Positions 50,884 through 58,811 of a stretch of 64,000 nt of DNA are shown here, piece by piece. Every line of letters begins with the position of its first letter. Position 1 is the stretch's first letter. Source of the DNA: Solirubrum puertoriconensis (GTDB taxonomy: Bacteria > Bacteroidota > Bacteroidia > Cytophagales > Hymenobacteraceae); the NCBI RefSeq assembly GCF_001483135.1, contig NZ_LNAL01000003.1, positions 496,001 to 560,000 on the forward strand, written 5' to 3'. The position numbers and the translations under genes are program-made. The notes below the pieces were generated by a model. The model was not told the origin of the DNA. It worked only from the letters and a program-made list of their open reading frames with translations, and searched no databases.

Positions 50884-50914
50884 CTGCCGGGTGGCAAACC
50901 GGGGCGGTTTGCGG

Positions 50915-50929
50915 TAGTACTAAGTACTA
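50915..50929. promoter_or_regulatory. 15-bp palindrome upstream of the GAF-like gene
   Basis: TAGTACT-A-AGTACTA, with 7-base arms and a single central base, 32 bp before the GAF-like gene start. It may be an operator, or chance in an A+T-rich spot. Confidence 0.35.
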
Positions 50930-50967
50930 TACGCAGTTGACGAGGCCCTGGACGTAGCCCCGCCCTC

Positions 50968-51540
50968 CTAGCGAGTCAGGGTTGTTTCGATGGGCGGGTT
51001 GCCGGGGCCACTTGTTGCCTCCACAAAGGTATTGTTGAGGTAAAAAGACTTCTGGGTGTTCTCGTAGCAGGTGCAGCAGCCATCGGCCTCAACCTTGCCG
51101 GTGAGGGTGATGCCGCCAATGAAGTAGCGCTTGCGCACCGGCGAGTTGCGCGCGGCCCCCGTAAGCAAAATGGCGTAGCGGTGCGAGTTGCGCGGCTCCG
51201 ACGTACCTAGCTTACGCCCGAAGCGTTGCGTGAAGGGCTCGGTGTTGTCGATGACAACGGGCGTGAAAGCCGTGGCGCGCGTACGCGTTAAGCGTACGGT
51301 ATCGGTTTTCTGCAGATTAAGCGAGTCACCGGGGCGGATGCTGTTGTAGCGCACCAACACAACGTTGGTCAGCTCGGCGGCTCTGAAACCGGTGCCGCCG
51401 GTCGAGTCGGCGCTAAACCGGAAGATGAGCGCATCGGTGCGGTAGTTTTGGCAGTCGCAGGCTACCGAACCGCAGCAGCCGGCAAAAAGGGCCGCACTCA
51501 GCAGCGGCAGCACAAACAGCAAAAGCAAACGACGAAGCAT
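50968..51540 (-). CDS. Cys-rich lipoprotein of unknown function
   Basis: 190 residues. The signal LLSAALFAGC ends in a Cys pair region (GCCGSVACDC), so lipidation is likely at the first Cys. Later cysteines lie in DGCCTCYEN. A strand-rich middle (IVLVRYNS-type VVLVRYNSIRPGDSLNLQKT, VRLTRTRATAFTPVVIDNTE) is seen. No family recognised. The ATG at 51540 is preferred to 51558. Confidence 0.65.
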   Translation of the reverse strand: MLRRLLLLFVLPLLSAALFAGCCGSVACDCQNYRTDALIFRFSADSTGGTGFRAAELTNVVLVRYNSIRPGDSLNLQKTDTVRLTRTRATAFTPVVIDNTEPFTQRFGRKLGTSEPRNSHRYAILLTGAARNSPVRKRYFIGGITLTGKVEADGCCTCYENTQKSFYLNNTFVEATSGPGNPPIETTLTR

Positions 51541-51608
51541 AGTGCGAAGGTAACGCACCCAAGCTACGGCTAGTACCTAGGGCCTGCGGAACATTGCCAG
51601 AAAGCAAC

Positions 51609-51633
51609 AGGCCGCCCCTGGGTGGGGCGGCCT
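51609..51633 (-). terminator. Terminator of the T9SS cargo gene
   Basis: Stem AGGCCGCCCC/GGGGCGGCCT around TGGGT; on the minus strand followed by GTTGCTTTC. It lies 32 bp after the stop of the gene at 51665. Confidence 0.7.
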
Positions 51634-51664
51634 GGGCCAGAATATGGGAAGTGCGTTGCGGTGT

Positions 51665-52600
51665 TTACTCCTTCACGAACCGTCGGGTTTCGGTGTTGCC
51701 CTTGGTGCTGATTTTGTAGAGGTAGGTACCGCGGCCTAGGTCGGCGAGGTTTACATCAAGCGAGTGGGTGCCTTTGTCCTGCTTGCCATCAAAAAGGGTG
51801 CGCAGGGTTTTGCCGCGCTCATCGAGCAACTCCACCTTCACGTTGCCATCTTTCTTTACCTCGTATTCGAGGCGTTGCGAGCTGCTGGCCGGGTTGGGGT
51901 ACAGGGCGGCGCGGCCGTTGCCAGTGTTGCGCTCGGCTTTGACTTGGGCGTTGGGGTTCATCAGCAAGAAGCGCGACGGACCAAAGAAATTTTGGCGGGT
52001 GCCGGGGCCGGTACCCCGCTTCTGCTGCCACTGCGCACGCTTTTGCTGCTGCTCGGGCGTGAGGTTTTTCTGCGACAGAGCTTTCAGGTCGGCGGCCCAT
52101 TTCTCGCGCTGCGGCTTCACTTCTTCGGCCAAGCGGTTGATTTGCGCGTCGTACTTCTGCGCCAGGCGAGCTACGTTTTCCATCACGGCCTTGCGCTCGG
52201 TGCGCAGCTGCTGCAATTGCTGCTTTTGCGCATCGGTCAGCGGCACGCGCTGGCCTTTAGGCGTGCCCTCGGGGCGGAAGCTCTTGCGCAACGCCACTTG
52301 CCGCTCACCTAGGCTTTTCAGCTGGCCGCGGTAGGTTTCGAGCTGGGTTTTATCGGCGCCGCTCATTTGTGCATCCAGCTTTTGGCGCTGCTGACGCACC
52401 ACGGGCATTACGTTTTCGCGCAGGTAGGCGCGCACTTCGGGGTTGCCTTTGCGCTGGCCGCCGCGGTGGCCGTGTTTGCCAAAGCCTTGAGTGTTTTGCT
52501 GAGTGCCGGGGGCCTGTGCCCAAGCCGTGCTAACAGCGGCAGTAGCGGGCAATAATGCGAACGAAAGAGCCAGCGCCTTCAGCCAAGAATTGGTTTTCAT
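51665..52600 (-). CDS. Spy/CpxP-like exported protein with T9SS C-terminal sorting domain
   Basis: 311 residues. A signal peptide (LALSFALLPATAAVSTAWAQ) is followed by a Gln/Arg/Lys-rich helical domain (RAYLRENVMPVVRQQRQKLD, VPLTDAQKQQLQQLRTERKA, NLTPEQQQKRAQWQQKRGTG) with LTxxQ-like motifs as in CpxP/Spy. The last 80 residues are a type A T9SS sorting domain: ALYPNPASSSQRLEYEV, VKVELLDERGKTLRTLFDGK, and DVNLADLGRGTYLYKISTKG. It would be exported by the type IX system and anchored or released outside. Start at 52600 leads into the signal peptide. Confidence 0.87.
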   Translation of the reverse strand: MKTNSWLKALALSFALLPATAAVSTAWAQAPGTQQNTQGFGKHGHRGGQRKGNPEVRAYLRENVMPVVRQQRQKLDAQMSGADKTQLETYRGQLKSLGERQVALRKSFRPEGTPKGQRVPLTDAQKQQLQQLRTERKAVMENVARLAQKYDAQINRLAEEVKPQREKWAADLKALSQKNLTPEQQQKRAQWQQKRGTGPGTRQNFFGPSRFLLMNPNAQVKAERNTGNGRAALYPNPASSSQRLEYEVKKDGNVKVELLDERGKTLRTLFDGKQDKGTHSLDVNLADLGRGTYLYKISTKGNTETRRFVKE

Positions 52601-52767
52601 GCTTATGTGAGTAGGAGGGGTTGTTGCCTGTTTTCTGCTCTTATAGATGTTGGCGCAGGCCCGAAGTTTAAAGCTCAACCAAAAATTTCCTTTGCCAGCC
52701 GGGTTGGTCGGCAGTACCCTAGGTGTTTGCAGTGGCCACGGGCTTCGGGATAGGTGCCACAAAAGCT

Positions 52768-52801
52768 GCGGGTCCGCCGAGCCTAGGCTCGGCGGACCCG
52801 C
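52768..52801. terminator. Hairpin, perfect 34-bp palindrome centred on CCTAGG
   Basis: 17-base arms 52768-52784 and 52785-52801 with CCTAGG at the centre; AAAA precedes and TTT follows. It lies 25 bp after the M16 peptidase stop on the minus strand. Confidence 0.8.
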
Positions 52802-52825
52802 TTTCAAATAGGCGGCAGTAGTGGC

Positions 52826-54385
52826 TTACTTAAAGGTGTCTTTCGTGTCCACAATCTTCACGGTGGTCACATTCAGCTTGTAATTGGCCACTTGCTCGTC
52901 TTCGGCTACTACCTCTTTGGGCAAGCCTTCGCGCACTACCTTGGCGTAGCTCATGGGCGAGGGCGTGTTGTTCTTGAGCACCTCGGCCAGGGGCTGGGCT
53001 TCGCTGTCGTCGGTTACGATGGTAACGTACATGTTCTGCGTTTGCCAGTGCTTCCGGATGGCCTTGTTTACGTCGTCGAGCGTGAGCTTGGCCAGTTGGC
53101 CGTCGAGCTCCTGCAGCCAGTTTTTGCGGCCGTAAAATTTGGAGTCGAGCAGGAAGCCGAGCTGCTTGGCCGGCGTCATGCCGTAGAGCTTGGTGTAGGA
53201 GCGCAGGAAGGTGCGCGTTAGCTCAAAATCTTCCTTGCTCATGCCGTTCTTCACCAGCCCATCCATTTCGCGCATGGCCAGCCGGAAGGCGAAGGGCGCG
53301 TGGCCCACTTTCAGGTCGCCGAGCTCGGTGGGGTACTGCTTGCGCAGGCCCTCGGCAATTTGCACCGGCCGAATCCAGATGCTGGCGTAGTTGGTGCGGC
53401 GGGCAGTGCCCGGTACGGGCAGCATGTTGTTGCCGCCGGCCTCGTACCACTCGATGTAACTGTAGTCGCCGTAGTTCATCGAGCGCGTGGTGCGGATCTT
53501 GTCGTAGAGCTTGCCGTAGCTTTTGCGGTGCTCCCCTAGGTAGGAGTTGGCTACCATCAGGGCGGCAAAGTCGTCTTTGGCGCGGGTAGTCTCGATGGGG
53601 AAGCCGGCGTACACCGCCGAACCTAGGGCGTCGGGCTTGGTCACGATTTCAACCTGCACGCCTTTGGGCTTGCTCACCTTGGGCACTGCGGGCTTGAGGC
53701 TAGCCGTGGGCAACGTTTCCATGTCCTTCTGCAACTGCTTGGCAAACGCCTCGGGGTAGTTGCCGGCCAGGCCGATGGTGAGGTTGTTTTTGCCGTAGGC
53801 TTTGGCGTAAAACTGCTTTACGTCATCGAGCGTGATGCTTTTTACGCCCGCCGAGTTGCCGCGCGTCATGTGCTGGTAGCGCGTGCCGCGGAACAACTGA
53901 TCCTCCAGCGCAAACTTGCTGTAGTCTTCGTCGGAAGAGGCCCGGATTACCTGCTCCACGTAGTTCAGCTGGTTCGACTTCAGGCGGTTGAAATCGGCCT
54001 CGGTGAATGTGGGCGTCTGCATCAGGCCCTTCAGCACCGGGTAAAACTTATCGAGGTGGTCGCGGTGCACCTCGAAGGTGAAGGTGGTTACCTCCTTATC
54101 GGTGAAGGCGCCGTAGCGGGCCGCCATCGGGTACAGCAGGTCTTTGATATGCGTGGAGGTCAGCTCCTTGGTGCCGCCTTCGGTGAGCAGTTGAGCCGTG
54201 AGGTAAGCCAAGCCTTCTTTGCCTTTGGGGTCGGAGGCCGAGCCGTTGTTGAAGCGCAGCATCACGACCACTTTGGCCGAGTTGGGCTGGCGCAGTTCTA
54301 CCACGTCGGCGGCCACGGCAGCGGGCTGAGCCAACGGAGCCGCCGCCAACAGCAGGAAGGCGGCCCGGATCAATATCTTTTTCAT
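52826..54385 (-). CDS. M16-family peptidase-like protein lacking the zinc motif
   Basis: 519 residues. A signal peptide (AAFLLLAAAPLAQPAAVAA) precedes two M16 domains (about 30-250 and 260-480). Where active M16 proteins have HxxEH, this one has GLAYLTAQLLTEGGT, so the zinc ligands are missing. The second domain has the typical KLYDKIRTTRSMNYGDYSYI. It should be the non-catalytic partner of the neighbouring HFFEH protein, as in paired bacterial M16 heterodimers. Upstream of it lies a REP-like pair. Confidence 0.9.
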   Translation of the reverse strand: MKKILIRAAFLLLAAAPLAQPAAVAADVVELRQPNSAKVVVMLRFNNGSASDPKGKEGLAYLTAQLLTEGGTKELTSTHIKDLLYPMAARYGAFTDKEVTTFTFEVHRDHLDKFYPVLKGLMQTPTFTEADFNRLKSNQLNYVEQVIRASSDEDYSKFALEDQLFRGTRYQHMTRGNSAGVKSITLDDVKQFYAKAYGKNNLTIGLAGNYPEAFAKQLQKDMETLPTASLKPAVPKVSKPKGVQVEIVTKPDALGSAVYAGFPIETTRAKDDFAALMVANSYLGEHRKSYGKLYDKIRTTRSMNYGDYSYIEWYEAGGNNMLPVPGTARRTNYASIWIRPVQIAEGLRKQYPTELGDLKVGHAPFAFRLAMREMDGLVKNGMSKEDFELTRTFLRSYTKLYGMTPAKQLGFLLDSKFYGRKNWLQELDGQLAKLTLDDVNKAIRKHWQTQNMYVTIVTDDSEAQPLAEVLKNNTPSPMSYAKVVREGLPKEVVAEDEQVANYKLNVTTVKIVDTKDTFK

Positions 54386-54423
54386 GTAGGAAGTCGAGGG
54401 AGGTGGTACGCGCCGTTGCCTAG

Positions 54424-54536
54424 TGTAGCGCGGGCTCTGTAGTCCGCGTCCGCCGGACGAATGCCGCTGGGCAACCTAGGTGCGCACAGTTGGTAATTTC
54501 TATTTGTGGGCTGCGGACTACAGAGTCCGCGCTACA
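54424..54536. repeat. REP-like inverted pair (BIME-like)
   Basis: Two 24-base units lie head-to-head: 54424-54447 and 54513-54536, complementary with one mismatch. The right unit contains the self-complementary core GCGGACT-ACAG-AGTCCGC; the left unit has the same core with one changed base. About 65 bp with a CCTAGG site separate them. The right unit ends one base before the stop codon of the next gene. I recall this family from other Hymenobacter genomes, but could not verify it here. Confidence 0.7.
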
Positions 54537-55907
54537 TTATTGCACGCCGCCCGAGGCGTTGGGGCCGATAGTGCCCACGGTGAGGTGCTCGGGCACGAAA
54601 TACTTCTTGGCCACGGCCTGAATGTCGGCCGCGGTAACCTGGTCGTACAGCGCGCTAAAGCGGTTTATGGCTTGCGCATCGCCCGTCAGCCAGATAAACT
54701 GCGACATGGCATTGGCAATGTTATCGGGCGAGTCGAGGCTCATCAGGTTGCCGTATTTCAGCGCCGATTTGGTGTCGGCTAGCTTTTTGGCATCTACGGG
54801 CTTGGTTTTCATTTCCTCCAAAGCCTGCGTAATGCGCTGCTTCACGTACGGAATGTCGTCGGCCTTCACCACCGAGGTGCGCACGCTGATGAGCTGCGGG
54901 TCGCGAGTGAAGTTGGGCGAACCGCCCACAAAGCGCACTTTCTGCTCCTTTACCACCAGCTGTTGGTACAGCTCGGAGTTCTCGGCAAACAGCATGGTCA
55001 TCAGCACATCCAAGGCGGGCAGCTCCTTGCTTTCGGCCGAGAAAGCAGGGCCTTTGTAGCTCAGGCTCAGGAAGGGCGGGAAATTGGGGTTTTGGATGTG
55101 CACGTAGCGCGTGCTCGTCTGCTCGGGCTCCTGGGCCATGTTGGGCACGTAGGAGCCGCGCTTCCAGTTGGCGAAATACTTTTGGGCCAGCTGGTTCACT
55201 TCGGCGGCCTTTACATCGCCCACCACCAGCAAGGTGGTGTACTCGGGGCGGTAAAACCGATCGAAAAACACCTTGGAGTACTCGTACTGGTTGGGCATGT
55301 CCACCACGTCTTTGAAGAAACCCATGGTGGTGTGCTCGTAGGTGTGCTTATCGAAAGCGGCGTCGGCTACCTTCTCGTTGAGCTGGGTGTAGAGCGAGGC
55401 CGAGTTCTTGGTGTATTCGCCCTTTACGGCCCCGGCTTCGGTTTTGAAGTCGTGCTCGGAGTACTTCAGGTTCTGGAAGCGGTCGGCCTCAACTTCGAAC
55501 ATCTTTTCCAGCATGCGGGCGTTGCCGGTCATGTGGTAAATGGTGCGGTCGAGCGAGGTATTGGCGTTGGCCGCGGCACCTAGGCTTTTCAGCACCTGGT
55601 CGTACTGCTCTTTGGTGTACTTCTCGGTGCCCCGGAACATTACGTGCTCGAAGAAGTGCGCAAAGCCCGTTTTGCCAGCCTCAACTTCGTCGCGCGAGCC
55701 GGCGCGCACTACCAGGAAGAACGAGGCCAGCCCCGGCGAGTCGTAAGGTACGGTAACCACCTTCAGGCCATTGGGCAGCTGTTGCTGATCGATGGGGTAG
55801 GGGAAGGCCGCCGTGGTGGCAGCCGCTGCCTGCTGCGCCTGCGCCGCGGGTGCGTTGGCCGCCAGAAGCGCCGCAGCCAAGCCGAGCGCCCAAAACGTAT
55901 GTTTCAT
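54537..55907 (-). CDS. M16-family zinc peptidase (catalytic subunit)
   Basis: 456 residues. A signal peptide (WALGLAAALLAANAPAAQAQ) is followed by two M16 domains. The inverted zinc motif is complete: GFAHFFEHVMFRG with His84, Glu87 and His88; a downstream Glu in GAVKGEYTKNS fits the third ligand. The second domain ends KYFVPEHLTVGTIGPN. It pairs with the non-catalytic protein at 52826, with the REP-like element between them. The ATG at 55907 starts the signal peptide; the reading to 56015 was rejected. Confidence 0.93.
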   Translation of the reverse strand: MKHTFWALGLAAALLAANAPAAQAQQAAAATTAAFPYPIDQQQLPNGLKVVTVPYDSPGLASFFLVVRAGSRDEVEAGKTGFAHFFEHVMFRGTEKYTKEQYDQVLKSLGAAANANTSLDRTIYHMTGNARMLEKMFEVEADRFQNLKYSEHDFKTEAGAVKGEYTKNSASLYTQLNEKVADAAFDKHTYEHTTMGFFKDVVDMPNQYEYSKVFFDRFYRPEYTTLLVVGDVKAAEVNQLAQKYFANWKRGSYVPNMAQEPEQTSTRYVHIQNPNFPPFLSLSYKGPAFSAESKELPALDVLMTMLFAENSELYQQLVVKEQKVRFVGGSPNFTRDPQLISVRTSVVKADDIPYVKQRITQALEEMKTKPVDAKKLADTKSALKYGNLMSLDSPDNIANAMSQFIWLTGDAQAINRFSALYDQVTAADIQAVAKKYFVPEHLTVGTIGPNASGGVQ

Positions 55908-56065
55908 GCTAAAAAACGGGAATGTAAAAGGCAAAAACGCGCCGCCTCGTTGCCGGGGCGGCGCTCCAAAGAAACAGGTGGAGCAAAAACGTTGCAGCCC
56001 TAGGTGTAGCCGCACCTGGTGGAGTGAGGCAGCTGCGCCTTGGGGCTAGTGCCGGGCGCGGCGGC

Positions 56066-56980
56066 TTAGGGTGCTGTTATTTGATCGGCTACCTCATCGG
56101 CAGTAATGAATAGCCAGCGTTGGGGCGGCTTGCCCGGCAAGTGGTGCCGCACTTGCTCGCTGCGCCAGCTATAAGCTCGAAACACACCGAATACCTCGCG
56201 CGCTACCGGCGAGCCGCTGCCGGCATAGATTACCGCCCCGGCGGGTGCCGTTTGGCGGAAGGAATCGTCGGTGCGTGCTATTTGCGCCGGCAGTGTCAGG
56301 GTTTGTTTTGCTTTTGGCGCCACCAGAAAAAACACGCCCTCATTTGGGGTAGCGGTGCGCAGTAAGCCCGTGGCAAGCGGCTTGGGCCTGGCCAGCATGG
56401 GCACATCTTGCTTTAGCGAGTACTGATACACCTGCTGCCGCTCGTCGTTGTAGAGCGACTGATCGACTTCGGGCGCCTGAAACTCGTACGGGTGCGGGTA
56501 GGGGTATACCGTTCGCAGCGGTTCGGTTTGGTATTTGGCTACGGCATTGTTGCCTTCCGTCGACCACAAGGGGCCATCGGGGGAGCTAGTGGCAGCGGCT
56601 TGGGCCCACGCGGTGGTTTGGGTGCGCCAATACTGGCCCGCGCCGTAGCGGGGGTGGGGCTCGGTGCGCAACGGCACCCCATGAAACAGGATTTTCAGGT
56701 TGGCAGTGCTGTTGTTCCGGCACACGGCCTCGGCGTAGTACACCTCGCGCTGTGCGGGCGGGCCGCCATCTTTGGTCGAAAACGGCATGCGGCTGCGCAC
56801 GGCCAGCAGCACCACATCGTAGCTGCCGCCGGCTTGGGTAATTACCTTATCGAACTCCAGCGGAAAGGCCGAGGGCACCACCATCAGCTTAGCCGGCTCC
56901 GTTTGCCGCGCCGACCTAGGTGCCGAGCCCGGCAACAGCAGTAAGGCAGCCAACGCACCTAGGGCAACGATTTTTTGCAT
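56066..56980 (-). CDS. Exported protein of unknown function
   Basis: 304 residues. A signal peptide (IVALGALAALLLLPGSAPRS) precedes strand-rich sequence: LMVVPSAFPLEFDKVITQAG, YYAEAVCRNNSTANLKILFH, YPYPHPYEFQAPEVDQSLYN and EGVFFLVAPKAKQTLTLPAQ. No family recognised. The ATG at 56980 is the start chosen; a reading to 57130 would overlap the neighbouring gene. Confidence 0.65.
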   Translation of the reverse strand: MQKIVALGALAALLLLPGSAPRSARQTEPAKLMVVPSAFPLEFDKVITQAGGSYDVVLLAVRSRMPFSTKDGGPPAQREVYYAEAVCRNNSTANLKILFHGVPLRTEPHPRYGAGQYWRTQTTAWAQAAATSSPDGPLWSTEGNNAVAKYQTEPLRTVYPYPHPYEFQAPEVDQSLYNDERQQVYQYSLKQDVPMLARPKPLATGLLRTATPNEGVFFLVAPKAKQTLTLPAQIARTDDSFRQTAPAGAVIYAGSGSPVAREVFGVFRAYSWRSEQVRHHLPGKPPQRWLFITADEVADQITAP

Positions 56981-57053
56981 GACGCCGGGCAAGTAGTGCT
57001 TGGGATACGATCTGATAATTAGATAATGGCGACCCGTGCCGTGCGAGGCTAAG

Positions 57054-57764
57054 CTAATAGCGCACTTGCCTAAAAGTACCCCGCAGGTGCACCGACACCG
57101 CCGGCGAGCCATCGGCCGGGAAGGTGGCATCTACCTGCCCATCCACAACCCGACCGGCGCGGTCGAGGGCCTCAATAGTGGCGGAGCCTTGCGGCTGGCC
57201 AAACGAGCGCGCCTCAAAACCGGTCGCGTTGCCGGTTTTCAGGTCGCCGCTGTCCCAGAGTTGCGCCTTGCTGCCGGTGCCGCGCACGCTTCCGCTCAGC
57301 TCGCCACGCAAGCCCGAGGCGAGTGGAATGCGCACCGGCATGTTGGCCACGTTTTCGGGCGTGAGCGGGAGGCGAAGTACCAGCCGCGAGCCTACCTGGC
57401 CGGGGAGCCCCACCCGAAAGCGCAGTGTTAGCTCCTCGTGCTGGCCCAGCAAATCGGGACCCGAAAAGGCCTCTACGCTATCGGGCACCCACGTTAGGCC
57501 GTTGGCCGTGGCCGTGAACGTAGCGCCGGAGTTGAGCACCAATGGGCTGGTGGTAGTAGGCACATCCACCGAAGGTGCATCGTCGTGCGGGTCGCCGGAG
57601 GGCGCGGGCAGGTTTTCGGCATCGGCTACGGGGCGGCCCACTTCGGTATCGGGCACAGCTGCTGGCGTAGCGGCCTGGGCAGCTGTTTGCTGGCTAGGCG
57701 CCGACTGGCAAGCAGCCAATGCCGCTACTAAAGTGCTCAGCAGGATTGTAGCGTAGGTTTTCAC
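57054..57764 (-). CDS. Lipoprotein of unknown function
   Basis: 236 residues. The lipoprotein signal (LLSTLVAALAAC, Cys19) is followed by a Thr/Pro/Ala/Asp-rich linker to about 75. The rest is beta-rich: GATFTATANGLTWVPDSVEA, LTLRFRVGLPGQVGSRLVLR, and GTGSKAQLWDSGDLKTG. The C-terminal region ends SVHLRGTFRQVRY. No enzyme motif. Next to two further exported proteins on the same strand. Confidence 0.65.
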   Translation of the reverse strand: MKTYATILLSTLVAALAACQSAPSQQTAAQAATPAAVPDTEVGRPVADAENLPAPSGDPHDDAPSVDVPTTTSPLVLNSGATFTATANGLTWVPDSVEAFSGPDLLGQHEELTLRFRVGLPGQVGSRLVLRLPLTPENVANMPVRIPLASGLRGELSGSVRGTGSKAQLWDSGDLKTGNATGFEARSFGQPQGSATIEALDRAGRVVDGQVDATFPADGSPAVSVHLRGTFRQVRY

Positions 57765-57846
57765 TGGATGGGCTTGTCGTGGGCTTCTCGAAAATTATTG
57801 TAGCCGATAGCCAGGGTGCATATTCAAGAGCTAAGCACCTAGGACT

Positions 57847-58353
57847 CTACCTTTTCGTAAAGGCCACGTCGAAGCGGCCATCGGTGAGCTGGAGATTATC
57901 CGACGGTACCTCGCCCATGCCTTTTACGCGCACCAATTTGCCGCTGAAACTGCCCGCAATGGTGCGTGTGGCCGCATCGTAGCGCGTAACGGTAAGGGTG
58001 CCGCCCTTAACCGAGGTATAGTAGTTCAGGGCGTCTTTGGTGCCCTTGGGGTAGTAAAACACCTTAACGAACTTCTCCACGCTCTGCACGCCCATCGGCA
58101 GGGTGGTGGGCAGCGTTGGAAACGATGCAGGCATAATCTCCACCATCACGTGGCTGCCGTCGGCCATGTCGCCGCCAAGGGTTAAGGCATTCATCATCAG
58201 AATGCATGTGTTGAAACCTGGCTTGCCCGTAAGTGCTTTGCCATTCACCTTAACGCTAAAGGTGTTGGTGGCGGCTGGCGGCTCTGCCCGAAAGCCGAAT
58301 ACCGTTAGCAGCAAGACCGGCGCTGCCACCCGGGCGAGTACAGATGCTTTCAT
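57847..58353 (-). CDS. Exported beta-rich protein of unknown function
   Basis: 168 residues. A signal peptide (ARVAAPVLLLTVFGFRAE) is followed by NTFSVKVNGKALTGKPGFNT, MMNALTLGGDMADGSHVMVE, VEKFVKVFYYPKGTKDALNY and ATRTIAGSFSGKLVRVKGMG. The 'ISGTFS'-like strand and final strand pattern resemble small lipocalin-like exported proteins of Bacteroidota. No name can be assigned. Confidence 0.65.
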   Translation of the reverse strand: MKASVLARVAAPVLLLTVFGFRAEPPAATNTFSVKVNGKALTGKPGFNTCILMMNALTLGGDMADGSHVMVEIMPASFPTLPTTLPMGVQSVEKFVKVFYYPKGTKDALNYYTSVKGGTLTVTRYDAATRTIAGSFSGKLVRVKGMGEVPSDNLQLTDGRFDVAFTKR

Positions 58354-58811
58354 AGTCGGAAGGGTTTTGGGAGTAAGAAGATGAGCCTAACGCGGGTAAC
58401 GTGTATTGGCTGATCTGGCTTGCTGCCCACGGCGCCCGCACAGAGTCGGAATATTGTCAACAGCGAAATAGAATAGTTAATAACTGGTATATAATTCAGG
58501 TTGTATTGTAAAAATCGGACACAGTACTGCCGCTCCACACCCAGCGGCAACAGTGCGGTGCTTTTGAGTAGTGTATGTTGACGTTTATAGTCTGATGATA
58601 GGTACAGCTGTAATGTTTATTGCACCTAGGCAGCACAGTAGGCCATAGCATGACAAGAAAGCCTTGAAAGTGCCTCAACCACGTACTAGTTGAGCTTATC
58701 AAGCTGCTAATCATGCAAAAGCAACAGCCCGGGCCCCGCACGTTGCGGAACCCGGGCTGTTGTCTTATTTGCCGTGTGGCTACTACCTAACGCGTAGCAC
58801 CTAGGGCTGGC
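58354..58811. other. Intergenic region between exported-protein and DAACS genes
   Basis: 458 bp. A segment of lower G+C (about 58440-58700) probably holds the promoter for the gene at 57847, but no exact TAnnTTTG was found. CCTAGG sites are at 58624-58629 and 58799-58804, and the hairpin at 58722-58762 ends the DAACS transcript. Readings on the minus strand at 58350-58741 show no family features. Confidence 0.5.
58722..58762. terminator. Terminator of the DAACS transporter gene
   Basis: Twelve-base stem CAACAGCCCGGG/CCCGGGCTGTTG with a second inner stem CCGCA/TGCGG; on the minus strand followed by CTTTTGC. It lies about 50 bp after the transporter stop. Confidence 0.8.
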
